Origin: Candidatus Heimdallarchaeota archaeon
GTDB taxonomy: Archaea; Asgardarchaeota; Heimdallarchaeia; Heimdallarchaeales; Heimdallarchaeaceae
DNA length: 40,985 nucleotides
Assembly: GCA_016839945.1 (NCBI GenBank)
Contig: JAEOTE010000096.1
Span: forward strand, 1 to 40,985
Direction: 5' to 3'
In this document: piece after piece, positions 32,341-40,800 of the stretch
How the letters are laid out: each line of letters opens with the position of its first letter
How positions within the stretch are numbered: position 1 is the first letter of the stretch
The notes under the pieces: model-generated
What the model was told of the DNA's origin: nothing
Database searches by the model: none
The model's input: only the letters and a program-made list of their open reading frames with translations
Position numbers and translations under genes: made by a program

Positions 32341-33357
32341 ATGGATCCCTTAGTCATTGTTCTCTTAGTTTTGATGGTTGTTCTAGCTTTTGGCATAGGC
32401 GCAAATGATGAGACTATGGCAACATTGGTGGGTAGTAGAGTAGTAAAAACAAAATATGCAATAGGACTAGGAGCTATATTATCATTTGTAGGAGTAATGT
32501 TTCTTTCAGAAAGTGTAGGGAAAACGATAGGAGAGAATCTTCTTGGAGAATCTGTGGAATATAATGTCTTCATGCTTTTTGCAGTTATAATTAGTACAAC
32601 TATTTGGTTAGTTGTTGCATCAAGAACAGGAGCCCCAATATCAACAACACACTCAGTAGTAGGAGCTGTATTTGGAGTAGCAATAGTGTGGAGTTTCCAA
32701 GCAGAAGGTTCATTTATCAGTTCAATGAGTTGGGGTAAACTTGGTGAAGTGGCTCTAGGATGGGTATTGTCACCTGTTCTAGGTATGTTAGGTGCTGCAC
32801 TGTTTAAAATTATAATAGAAAAAATATTGTCAAAGTTCCAAAAAGGATTGGAACGAACAGAGAAAATAGAAAGAATTTTTGGTATTCTTTTAATTGGTAT
32901 TATTGGGTGGACACAAATTAGTAGAGGTGGAAATGATTCAGCTAATGCTTTAGGTATTATGTATGGATTAATCGAATCAGGACAATTTTCATCTGATTAT
33001 TCGATTTATCTTATATTAGCAACTGGAGCTGTTCTATCAGCTGGGTTAGTAATAATTGGAAAAAATGTGATAAAGAATGTTGGGAACAATCTTATAGCAA
33101 TTAAACCTTCAGATGCTGTTAGCATTGAGCTTTCAACAAGTATAGTACTCTTTCTTGCAACTATCTTTGGTTTTCCCATATCAGGAAGTCACGTTTTAAT
33201 TTTTTCTGTAGTAGGAGCAGGATTGGTGAAAGGTGAACGTCCTGAAAAAAAACCCTTCGTAAGGATAATTTTAAGTTGGATTATAACATTCCCAATTGCA
33301 GCTGTTTTATCTGGCATAATTTATGGAATCTTCTTAGGAGTTATCCCTTCTCTCTAA
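32341..33357 (+). CDS. PiT-family inorganic phosphate transporter
   Basis: This membrane protein of 338 residues has about ten helices and the two PiT repeats. The second repeat is canonical: GGNDSANALG and GFPISGSHVLIFSVVGAG. The first has GANDETMATLVGSRVV and RTGAPISTTHSVVGAVFG, where the usual NDVANA-type signature is changed to NDETMA. The GxNDxxxA frame and the second signature still support phosphate import with Na+ or H+. It pairs with the upstream PhoU-like gene in an operon. The altered first motif may change ion coupling (inference). Confidence 0.9.
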   Translation: MDPLVIVLLVLMVVLAFGIGANDETMATLVGSRVVKTKYAIGLGAILSFVGVMFLSESVGKTIGENLLGESVEYNVFMLFAVIISTTIWLVVASRTGAPISTTHSVVGAVFGVAIVWSFQAEGSFISSMSWGKLGEVALGWVLSPVLGMLGAALFKIIIEKILSKFQKGLERTEKIERIFGILLIGIIGWTQISRGGNDSANALGIMYGLIESGQFSSDYSIYLILATGAVLSAGLVIIGKNVIKNVGNNLIAIKPSDAVSIELSTSIVLFLATIFGFPISGSHVLIFSVVGAGLVKGERPEKKPFVRIILSWIITFPIAAVLSGIIYGIFLGVIPSL

Positions 33358-33474
33358 ATATTTCTTAATTGTTGAGAATATTAATAAGTGTTCAATTTTT
33401 TATTCAACTATATCAGATTAAACTGAATATCTCACTAAAAAATTTTTAGAAAATTTAAAAGAAGGTTAAAATCA

Positions 33475-33798
33475 ATGTCTAGAGGTTATCCAGTAAAAAT
33501 AACAATTGTTAGAAAATTCAGCTCAGAGGAAGTATTTGGTTATGAGCATTACTACCCAGATGGGAGAAAATCAACTATATGCCCCCATTTCAAAGAAGGA
33601 GAGGAAATAATCATTGATCATGTTTACACAGATTTACCAACTGATTGGCCTTGTTCTTGGGCTTGGATGGACCTATGGAAAGATCTATCAGTTCTTTCTC
33701 TAGGTGGAGATTTTACTCATACTGAACCCAGAATAACTTACACTACTTGTAGGGATGGAACAAAACCAGTTGTCTTTAAATTAGAAAGAATAGAATAA
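33475..33798 (+). CDS. TIGR04076 family protein
   Basis: This small protein of 107 residues fits the TIGR04076 family. It shows VKITIVRK at the start, ICPHFKEGEEIIID, CSWAWMDLWKDLSVLSLGGDF and TTCRDGTKPVVFKLERIE at the end. The Cys residues (CPH, CSW, TCRDG) are typical of the family, whose function is unknown. A GAAGGTTAAAATCA leader precedes the ATG. It is the first gene of a four-gene run with three ATC-hydrolase-like paralogues, 13 bases apart from the first. Confidence 0.75.
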   Translation: MSRGYPVKITIVRKFSSEEVFGYEHYYPDGRKSTICPHFKEGEEIIIDHVYTDLPTDWPCSWAWMDLWKDLSVLSLGGDFTHTEPRITYTTCRDGTKPVVFKLERIE

Positions 33799-33811
33799 AG
33801 GAGAATAAAAA

Positions 33812-34705
33812 ATGAAAATTGAAAATTATAAATGCTTTAGTTTAACTAAAAAAGAGAAATTTAAACCGGAAGAATTCATAAAAGGAAGACTAGAGAGAAC
33901 AGATTATGTTCTTAAAAGCTTCAAAGCAATTAAACCTGAAGAATTAAACGTTTATGTTTCAAACTTAAAAGAAAAATTTAGTGAAGTTGTTGGGAATTAT
34001 GAATTCAATATTAATGTTTTTAATTGGGATTCGATTAGAAAAGATTTAGTTGTTTTGCCTAACTTTCCAGATTTTGAGAAATTAGTTTTTCTTTTTGTTT
34101 GTAAAACTATTAATTTACCTGAAAATTATGTAAATGAACAAGGAGAAATCGAAACAATTTATTTTGATCTAAGAAAAACTTCAGAAAGAATCTCTTACTA
34201 CCTAGTAAGGACTTTGGTAGATATTTACGGGAAAGAGGAAGGTACTGAACTCTATAAACAAATTGCACCCAATATCATAAAAGAATATATCTCAAAAGCT
34301 GAAAGAGAAAAACCTAAAGACGTATCAGAAGAACCCATAGATCCCAAAACCGTTAAGATTCATGATTTCAAGAAAAATTCAACAGAAGCATGGTGTAAAG
34401 TAGGACTTGCTGATTTTACATCTTGTATAATTGATGATTATAAAGTGGTTTATCGTTTTGACAGTTGCTTAACTCCAGAAGCTTTGAAAGAGTTTAATGA
34501 TCCAGATATAGCATATTTAGCTTCATGCTACTTAGCAGATATTCCAGAATTTAATGAAGGAAGAACAATCCACCTTAGAAGAACTCAAACTCTACATCAT
34601 GCTAAATTCTGTGATGAGTTCTATTGGAATAATGATGTCCATCCAGATGCAGAACAACCAGATATAGAATTTATAGAAAATATGGGGAAGGATTTGGAAG
34701 AATAA
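33812..34705 (+). CDS. ATC-hydrolase-like protein, first of three paralogues
   Basis: This protein of 297 residues resembles the L-2-amino-thiazoline-4-carboxylic acid hydrolase family (PF14196-like). Its C-terminal half has DFTSCIIDDYKVVYRFDSCL, ASCYLADIPEFNEGRTIHLR and RTQTLHHAKFCDEFYW, with the family series of Cys, Asp and basic residues. The N-terminal half is helical with no known motif. It has an AAGGAG Shine-Dalgarno site before the ATG. The next gene is a close paralogue, 18 bases downstream. The named hydrolase acts on a thiazoline carboxylate to give N-carbamoyl-cysteine, but most family members are untested and the substrate here is unknown. Confidence 0.55.
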   Translation: MKIENYKCFSLTKKEKFKPEEFIKGRLERTDYVLKSFKAIKPEELNVYVSNLKEKFSEVVGNYEFNINVFNWDSIRKDLVVLPNFPDFEKLVFLFVCKTINLPENYVNEQGEIETIYFDLRKTSERISYYLVRTLVDIYGKEEGTELYKQIAPNIIKEYISKAEREKPKDVSEEPIDPKTVKIHDFKKNSTEAWCKVGLADFTSCIIDDYKVVYRFDSCLTPEALKEFNDPDIAYLASCYLADIPEFNEGRTIHLRRTQTLHHAKFCDEFYWNNDVHPDAEQPDIEFIENMGKDLEE

Positions 34706-34723
34706 GAAGTAGGGTAAAGTAAA

Positions 34724-35596
34724 ATGAAAATAGAGAATTATCGATGTTTCAATACAACAAAAAAGGGAATGACTAATCCTGTAAATCAGATAAAAGAAAG
34801 AATGAGAAGAGTTGATTCAGTTATAAAATTTTTCAAGATTATTAGACCAGAAAATCTAAGATTATACGTTTCTGAACTGAAGAATAAATTGGATGAAGTT
34901 ATTGGAGATTATAATTTCGATTCAGGAGCTTTCAATTGGAATCAAATTCGCGAAGAACTAGAGTTATTACCTAGTTTTCCTGAACTTGAGAAATCAGTTT
35001 TTTATTACACATGTAAAACAATAAATTTACCTCATAGCTATAAATCTGAACAAGGAGAAATTGAATTAACGTATTTTGATAGAATTAAAGCAGGCGAAAG
35101 AATTGCATATTATCTTGTCAGGATTCTAGCTGATATTTACGGAAAAGAAGAAGGAACAAAAATCTACAAACAAATCGTTCCTTATTTGGTAAAGGAAAGA
35201 AAATCCCAGGACACAGAAGAAAAACCATCAGATCCTAAAACAGTAACAATTTTAGATTCTAATAAGAGATCAATAGAATCTTGGTGCAAGATTGGTCTTG
35301 CTGATTTTTCATTTTGTATCTTTGATGATCATAAGATTGTTTATCGCTTCGATAGCTGCTTAACTCCAGAAGCATTAAAGGACTTCAATGATCCTGATAT
35401 AGCTTATTTAGCTTCATGTTATATTGGTGATGTTCCAGAATTTAATGAAGGAAGAACAATTCATCTTCGAAGAACTCAAACTTTACATCATAATAAATTC
35501 TGTGACGAACTTTACTGGAATAATTTTGTTCATCCTAACACTGAACACCCCTCAATAGAGTTTATAGAAAACATGGGAAAGGATTTGGAGGAATAA
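34724..35596 (+). CDS. ATC-hydrolase-like protein, second paralogue
   Basis: This protein of 290 residues is a close paralogue of the preceding gene. Both start MKIENY.CF..TKK, share YGKEEGT..YKQI near the middle, and are nearly identical in the C-terminal motif region (YRFDSCLTPEALK, FNEGRTIHLRRTQTLHH, FIENMGKDLEE). The N-terminal halves have diverged more. Such a pair is typical of a tandem duplication kept for different substrates or for a heterodimer (inference). It ends three bases before the third paralogue, with a GGAGG ribosome-binding site in its own last codons. Confidence 0.55.
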   Translation: MKIENYRCFNTTKKGMTNPVNQIKERMRRVDSVIKFFKIIRPENLRLYVSELKNKLDEVIGDYNFDSGAFNWNQIREELELLPSFPELEKSVFYYTCKTINLPHSYKSEQGEIELTYFDRIKAGERIAYYLVRILADIYGKEEGTKIYKQIVPYLVKERKSQDTEEKPSDPKTVTILDSNKRSIESWCKIGLADFSFCIFDDHKIVYRFDSCLTPEALKDFNDPDIAYLASCYIGDVPEFNEGRTIHLRRTQTLHHNKFCDELYWNNFVHPNTEHPSIEFIENMGKDLEE

Positions 35597-35599
35597 GAA

Positions 35600-36469
35600 T
35601 TGGAAGTTTTTAAATCAGGAAAATATCATATCAGCGATCTTGATAATCTACAAGAATTGCAACCCTTAGAATTTGCTAAGAAAACTGTCTTAAAAAGACT
35701 GAATTACTTAATAGGTTTCATTAAAAAAGAGAAACCTGAAATTCTACAAAACTATGTTACTAAATTAAACAATAAATTCGTCAAGCTATTAAATCAATCT
35801 TATGTAAATAAAGGAGATATAAAACCGACTGAAATTTATAATAATTTTATTCATCTGAAAGTTTATCCGGATTTAATAAATAGTTGCATAAATTATTATC
35901 TACAACTACTTGATCTTGATTCTTTAGAGAATTGGATGAAAAGCAAATTCCAAATCCCAAATAAGAATTATATTCAATCCTTTCTTCACCATAGGTACTA
36001 CAATGCACTAGTTTTAACTGAAATTATTGAGAGGAATCAAGCCGTTCAATTATTCAAAGATTACATTAATGCATATGTTAAAACCATATCAGCAGAGAGA
36101 AGTAAATATGAGACGCTAGAAGAATTTAGATCCGCTAGAATCCCTCAAGAAGGAGATCCACCAAATATAGGTTGGGAAGCTGTTCATGGGATTATTGAAA
36201 ATGGTAAATATCCACAACGAAAAGATACTTGTATGTGGGATGATGCTATCAAAGAGCTACCAGATATAGAACTTAAATATCTAGCTGCTTGCTATGGTGA
36301 TTTTCAGAGTTATAATAATATCAATGAGAATTTCTTACTAACAATGAGTCATACAATAGTCGAAGGTTATCCCTATTGTGATTGTATCACACATGATATA
36401 AGAATAAACAAAGATTTAACACATCCACCAAAAGAATTCTTTGATAGTATGTGGCCTTTGAATGAGTAA
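35600..36469 (+). CDS. ATC-hydrolase-like protein, diverged third paralogue
   Basis: This protein of 289 residues starts at a TTG preceded by GGAGGAATAAGAA (in the end of the second paralogue). It keeps the architecture of the two preceding proteins (helical N-terminal half with LKRLNYLIGFIKKEKPEILQ-type segments; C-terminal YPQRKDTCMWDDAIKEL, YLAACYGDF, TIVEGYPYCDCITHD). The sequence is far more diverged, and the motif Cys are differently placed (CDC). It may have changed substrate or lost activity. It completes the run that starts with the TIGR04076 gene. Confidence 0.5.
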   Translation: MEVFKSGKYHISDLDNLQELQPLEFAKKTVLKRLNYLIGFIKKEKPEILQNYVTKLNNKFVKLLNQSYVNKGDIKPTEIYNNFIHLKVYPDLINSCINYYLQLLDLDSLENWMKSKFQIPNKNYIQSFLHHRYYNALVLTEIIERNQAVQLFKDYINAYVKTISAERSKYETLEEFRSARIPQEGDPPNIGWEAVHGIIENGKYPQRKDTCMWDDAIKELPDIELKYLAACYGDFQSYNNINENFLLTMSHTIVEGYPYCDCITHDIRINKDLTHPPKEFFDSMWPLNE

Positions 36470-36519
36470 TATGAAAAAAGCAGGAATTAAGAAAATAAAC
36501 AATAATCGAAAACAGTTTC

Positions 36520-38319
36520 TTAAATCTTCAATGAAAACAGCTTTCTGTAAGTAACCGTTTCTTCTTGTTGTAACTGCTTCATAGATTCCTCTATTTTCAC
36601 ATATTGCAAAGTTTCTTCTAAAGGAGCTTCTCGTTCTTGAAGTTCCTCCCAAAGTTTGATATGTTGTTCTAGCCTATTCTGTTCTTCACGTATGTTTAAT
36701 GCAATGTTCTCAAGACCTTTTTCTTCAGCAAGAGCAAGTCCTTTCTGAAATAACTGACCAGTTTCCTTCAGATTAAGTTCTGCAAGAGCAAGTAAAGCTT
36801 CCAATCTATATATTTCAGCAAGAATTGAATCAGAAGATTGTTCTTTAGCAATTTCTTGAAGTTTATGTACTAAATCTTTAATCTCACCTAATAACTCAAT
36901 TTCTGCTGTTTGTTTTAGTTCTTGTGTCAGCATATCACAAAGATGAATTAATGCTTTAACAGTTAGTGAATGGTCTACAATTTCTTCTTCAATTATTTGC
37001 TCAAATAGTACTATTGCTTTTGTTTTGTTGCGAGGTTGTTCGCTGCTTTTAAGTGATAGTGCTTGTGCTAAACGATAACGTTGATCAACAGAACGAATTT
37101 TCACAGCTTTATTGATTTGTTGTAATTTTTCCAAATATTCTTGTGTTAATTCCTGGTTGTTTTGATCAATTGCTTCAATTACAAGTTGAAAAAGAACTAA
37201 TGCAGATCCCAGACTGTTCCCCAATTCTTCATAGATAATCAAACTTCTCTTAAAATATTCAAAAGCTTCCTTAAAATTGCCTTTTAATTTACAATTTGAA
37301 CCAATATTAGCTAATATTAAAGCTGTTTTTTCTTTAATACCAAGCTCTTTGTAAAGCTTCAAGCTTCGTTCATAATACTCTATAGCTAAATCAGGATTAC
37401 CCTTTAAATCAAAAATATTTCCTATGTTGTTTAGTGCAAGAGCAATATTAGACTTGTATTCTATCTCTTCACTTAGTTGCAATCCCTTTTCATAATAATC
37501 CAATGCATAGTCGAGTTCACCTTTCAATTGAAATATTACACCTACATTAATATGCGAGATAGCACTGCTTCTTTTATATCCAAATTTCTTATTAATTTCC
37601 AAACTACGTTGCTGATTTTCTAACGCTTTGTCTAACTCTCCTTTCGATGTGTATACATTACCTAAATTAGACAGAATGCTAGCAATTCTTTGATTCATTC
37701 CAAGTTCCTCAGAGATAGATAAAGCACGTTTGTAATATTCAATTGCTTCATCGATTTCACTTTTTGACCAATAAACGAGACCTATATTATTATAAGAACT
37801 TGAGATGGAACTTTTGTTGTTAATCTCTTTCCCAAGAGCTAAACCTTGTTTGTGATATTCTAGAGAGGTATCAAGTTCACCCTTGAACCAAAATAAAATA
37901 CCTCCATTTCGAAGAAAATCGCTTTTTTTCTTCTTGAAAAATGTCGCTTTATTTTTTGGAACCTTGTGTTGTAGTTTCGTTATTACGTCTAAGTGTTCTT
38001 CAAAAAATTTAATACCTTCATCAAATTTCCCTAATGTCCAAAATGCGTTTGATTTAATATTTGAGTAATATAAGATCAGAATCGGATTTTCCATTTTTCT
38101 GATATTCGACCAAACTTTTTCTACTTCTTCAATTGCTTGTTCTCTTTTACCTAAACTGAAATTTATATGAGAATCTAGTAATGTACAAACAATTTTATCT
38201 TCAACTGTCAACTTCTCTCCTTTTGAAATTTCTTTTAAAAGCTCTAATGCTTTGTTATCATCTCCTTCAGTCATTAATTGTTCTACTTGGAGTAATTCCT
38301 CAAACACTTTTTCAGTCAA
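36520..38319 (-). CDS. TPR-repeat protein (599 aa)
   Basis: This soluble protein is built from about ten tetratricopeptide repeats of 40 residues (for example SYNNIGLVYWSKSEIDEAIE, NLGNVYTSKGELDKALEN and NNIGNIFDLKGNPDLAIEYY), from about residue 100 to 400, with weaker helical repeats on both sides. TPRs of this spacing are kinesin-light-chain-like and bind peptides. No enzymatic domain follows; the C-terminus is charged helix. It starts at a TTG with AGGGGAT upstream. It would be a scaffold or adaptor, with the partner unknown. It is convergent with the ATC-like gene run. Confidence 0.8.
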   Translation of the reverse strand: MTEKVFEELLQVEQLMTEGDDNKALELLKEISKGEKLTVEDKIVCTLLDSHINFSLGKREQAIEEVEKVWSNIRKMENPILILYYSNIKSNAFWTLGKFDEGIKFFEEHLDVITKLQHKVPKNKATFFKKKKSDFLRNGGILFWFKGELDTSLEYHKQGLALGKEINNKSSISSSYNNIGLVYWSKSEIDEAIEYYKRALSISEELGMNQRIASILSNLGNVYTSKGELDKALENQQRSLEINKKFGYKRSSAISHINVGVIFQLKGELDYALDYYEKGLQLSEEIEYKSNIALALNNIGNIFDLKGNPDLAIEYYERSLKLYKELGIKEKTALILANIGSNCKLKGNFKEAFEYFKRSLIIYEELGNSLGSALVLFQLVIEAIDQNNQELTQEYLEKLQQINKAVKIRSVDQRYRLAQALSLKSSEQPRNKTKAIVLFEQIIEEEIVDHSLTVKALIHLCDMLTQELKQTAEIELLGEIKDLVHKLQEIAKEQSSDSILAEIYRLEALLALAELNLKETGQLFQKGLALAEEKGLENIALNIREEQNRLEQHIKLWEELQEREAPLEETLQYVKIEESMKQLQQEETVTYRKLFSLKI

Positions 38320-38498
38320 ATTGATCCCCTAACTCAAAGTTATTCTTGTAAAGAAGTTGGAAGTGTCAATAATCCAATCTCAATCCTAACTTAAAAAAGT
38401 TCTTACAAATCTCGAAATTATAGAAAACCAATGAGTTCCCATAGAAGAAAAATTTACACAAATGTAAAAGTCAATCACAGTTCTTGTTTTGTCGTATT

Positions 38499-39080
38499 TT
38501 ATTCCTTTTTCTTCAATCCGAGTTTTTTTGCTAAGAAAATGTATTTTCCCCATTTTTTTTCTTCTTCCGAAAATCTCACTTCTTCATGTATTATCAACCA
38601 TTTATTATCAGACTCTTTTAGTGCATTCCTTAGTAAACCCTCTTTCAAAGATAAGCTCCCTATACGTTCATCTGAATAAGGAACTTTTATAAAAAGCAAA
38701 CCCCCTTCTTTAGTATACTCTATAAATTTGTTTAGAATACCTATTTGCTCAATATGATAAAAGAAATAATGAAATATGTAACTTAATACAATGATGTCAA
38801 ATTTCTCGGAGAAGTTATATTCTTGAATATCACAAACCACTCCTTTAACCTTAGAATTCTCACGTTTAGCTTTTTCGTTCATCATACCAATAGCTATTTC
38901 TGACATATCAACTCCAATGACCTCATAACCTAATGATGCAAGATAGAAACTGTTTCTCCCAAGACCACAAGCAACGTCTAAGGCTTTTCCATTGTCCACT
39001 TCTTCTAGAAACTTTAACAAATCTCCGTCAGGTTCATCAACAAAACAATAAGAGTAATACCACTCTTCAGTTGAAACCAT
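38499..39080 (-). CDS. Class I SAM-dependent methyltransferase
   Basis: This methyltransferase of 193 residues has the SAM-binding motif ALDVACGLGRNSFYLASLG (D35-G41), EVIGVDMS (D58, ribose-binding acidic residue), VCDIQEYNF and IIVLSYIFHYF (motif IV-like). The C-terminal half is short and ends in a Lys-rich tail. The layout is close to TehB/UbiE-type small-molecule methyltransferases, but the substrate is unknown. It stands alone. Upstream lie a GATTTATTTTATTTC promoter-like element and a 12-base palindrome. Confidence 0.82.
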   Translation of the reverse strand: MVSTEEWYYSYCFVDEPDGDLLKFLEEVDNGKALDVACGLGRNSFYLASLGYEVIGVDMSEIAIGMMNEKAKRENSKVKGVVCDIQEYNFSEKFDIIVLSYIFHYFFYHIEQIGILNKFIEYTKEGGLLFIKVPYSDERIGSLSLKEGLLRNALKESDNKWLIIHEEVRFSEEEKKWGKYIFLAKKLGLKKKE

Positions 39081-39118
39081 AATGTATACATCTCTGAAGA
39101 AATAAAATAAATCTTGTC

Positions 39119-39130
39119 ATGATTAATCAT
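39119..39130. promoter_or_regulatory. 12-base palindrome upstream of the methyltransferase gene
   Basis: ATGATTAATCAT is a perfect palindrome, 39-50 bases before the methyltransferase ATG. It lies next to the TATA-like GATTTATTTTATTTC (about 39100-39113, minus strand), where a regulator could act. Nothing else is evident in the 39081-39260 gap. Confidence 0.3.
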
Positions 39131-39260
39131 CTTAGATAAATTATAGTAAAAACTGATATGAAAAAACATAGATATTAATGAATTTGATATATAACCTTAA
39201 TAGCCTATTAAAGAAAAAATGTAAGATATTTCAATAATATCGTACTTTTACTAAGTTTAA

Positions 39261-39458
39261 TTATGCTGTCTTAAGATTAACAGCTTGTTGTCCTCTATCA
39301 GTATCTTCAACATCGAATTCTACAGTATCTCCTTCTCTTAAATTACCGAATTCTACAGTTACTCCAGAACTATGGAAAAAAATATCTTTTTCTTCTCCTT
39401 CTGTTTGGATAAAACCAAAGTTTCTATCATACATGACTCTTTTGATTGTGCCTTTCAT
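39261..39458 (-). CDS. CspA-type cold-shock-domain protein
   Basis: This is a canonical cold-shock domain of 65 residues with KGTIKRVMYDRNFGFIQ (RNP1-like, F14-G15-F16) and KDIFFHSSGV (RNP2-like, D25-H29), ending DRGQQAVNLKTA. It would bind single-stranded RNA or DNA as an RNA chaperone. A GGAGGT Shine-Dalgarno site (minus strand, 39470-39475) lies six bases before the ATG. Cold-shock proteins are frequent in bacteria and patchy in archaea, so lateral transfer is possible, although codon use does not look unusual. Confidence 0.92.
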   Translation of the reverse strand: MKGTIKRVMYDRNFGFIQTEGEEKDIFFHSSGVTVEFGNLREGDTVEFDVEDTDRGQQAVNLKTA

Positions 39459-39788
39459 TTAGCATTACCTCCATTAATTTTTCACTTTTAGGATGTGACA
39501 CCCAATAAATCTAAAACCTATTAATCAGATGCCGCTAAATCTTGAGAAGAATTAAAACAATCATAACTAACTAGTTTAAATCTACTTACGTAACTCTTAA
39601 TTGAGGATTGATAAACTATTGGGTAGGTTCAAATTTCTTAAATGGCAATTGAAGATTTAAATACTGATGATTTAAGGTCTTCTTTAGGAATTGAAATTTT
39701 CTTATGCAGATTTTGTTTAATATTTATTTTGTTATATCTTTTCATTTCTTCAAAAGCTTTAATAAATGAGTATTTGCTTGAAGAAGTG
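39459..39788. other. Gap between the cold-shock gene and the alpha/beta hydrolase gene
   Basis: This stretch holds the cold-shock Shine-Dalgarno (39470-39475, minus strand) and TATA-like elements for both directions, including TTTAAATA at 39656-39663 and CTTTAATAAATG near 39752-39764. The hydrolase frame is open from an ATG at 39642, so the right part may be coding and would add a short hydrophobic segment. I see no RNA gene and no repeat. Confidence 0.4.
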
Positions 39789-40682
39789 ATGGAAAATATA
39801 TTGAAAAGACTGAATGAACTTGAAACCAAATTACTTACTCTCAGTGATGGAAGAAAAGTTTCCTACCTTGATATAGGTGATCCTAAAGGCACTCCACTAC
39901 TCTATTTTCATGGCTCTCCAGGTTCAAGATATGAAGCTTTGTTTGCTGAAAAATCTGCTATTAGTAACAATTTGAGAATAATAGCACCTGATCGTCCAGG
40001 ATTTGGTGATTCAGATTTTAAAAACAAATATTCTTTACATGATTATAATAATGACATTATTGAAATAGTAGATCAACTAAACGTATCTAAATTTGGAATT
40101 GTGGGGGTATCAGGAGGGGCAATAACAGTTTTATCTCTAGCTTATGAATATAGTAATAGGTTGTTATTTGCAATTGATATAAGTGGATATGCACCAGTTC
40201 ATAAAACGGAATTATCCAAGATTATGGCTCCTTTAGATAAATTATTTATTGGAATAGGAAAGATTTCTCCTCGATTGTTCAAATTAGCTCATTCATATAT
40301 GGGTAGGATTGTAAGAAAAAAATCTCCTCAAAAGTTTTCCAAAATGTTTAAATCTGCATATAGTGAAACTGATGCAAAAATTTTAAAAGATGAAGAAATG
40401 GCTAAATTTTTTAAATTGGATATGGAGGAAGCTTTCAAGAATGGAGCTGATGGACCATCTTGGGATGCAATAAACATATACTCAGATTGGGGATTCAAAT
40501 TACATGATATAAGTTTCAAAATACATCTCTTCCATGGAATTGAAGATATAACTGTTCCTTTGAAATTTGCAGAATATAAAGCAGAACATCTACAAAATAG
40601 TTCATTTACCAAGTATAAGGATGAGGGACATTTTATGTTTGTAAGAAAATTTGAGGAAATTCTCTCAGAAGTAATTCATTAG
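39789..40682 (+). CDS. Alpha/beta-hydrolase fold enzyme
   Basis: From this ATG the protein has 297 residues and the classic fold: LLTLSDGRKVSYLDIGDPKG, LLYFHGSPGSR (oxyanion region), IIAPDRPGFGDSD, the nucleophile elbow GVSGGA (Ser), acid LFHGIEDITVP (Asp) and EGHFMF (His). The substrate is unknown; this class includes esterases and haloperoxidase-like hydrolases. The frame extends to an ATG at 39642 and would then add 49 residues with a hydrophobic stretch (FLCRFCLIFILLYLFIS). I chose the later start because the fold begins just after it and a TATA-like CTTTAATAAATG lies about 30 bases upstream. Confidence 0.78.
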   Translation: MENILKRLNELETKLLTLSDGRKVSYLDIGDPKGTPLLYFHGSPGSRYEALFAEKSAISNNLRIIAPDRPGFGDSDFKNKYSLHDYNNDIIEIVDQLNVSKFGIVGVSGGAITVLSLAYEYSNRLLFAIDISGYAPVHKTELSKIMAPLDKLFIGIGKISPRLFKLAHSYMGRIVRKKSPQKFSKMFKSAYSETDAKILKDEEMAKFFKLDMEEAFKNGADGPSWDAINIYSDWGFKLHDISFKIHLFHGIEDITVPLKFAEYKAEHLQNSSFTKYKDEGHFMFVRKFEEILSEVIH

Positions 40683-40759
40683 TACAACAATCTCATTTAC
40701 ACAATTTATTCAATATTTATTCTTCTTGGAAAGAGAAATATGTGTTTTGTTTTGATATG

Positions 40760-40767
40760 TATATATA
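40760..40767 (+). promoter_or_regulatory. TATA box for the gene at the right edge
   Basis: TATATATA (40760-40767) lies 33 bases upstream of the ATG at 40801, the spacing seen for leaderless or short-leader starts in this window. Confidence 0.4.
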
Positions 40768-40800
40768 GATTGAAGTCCCTTCTTTTATTGTATCAATATT

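Noticed and set aside
33812..35596. Assembly duplication of the first two ATC-like genes
   Set aside because: The two genes differ widely in their N-terminal halves and in silent codon positions, so they are real paralogues and not a duplicated contig segment.
39642..39788. N-terminal extension of the alpha/beta hydrolase with a hydrophobic segment
   Set aside because: It cannot be excluded, but the enzyme fold starts at 39789 and TATA-like elements lie inside the extension. The alternative is noted in the feature entry.
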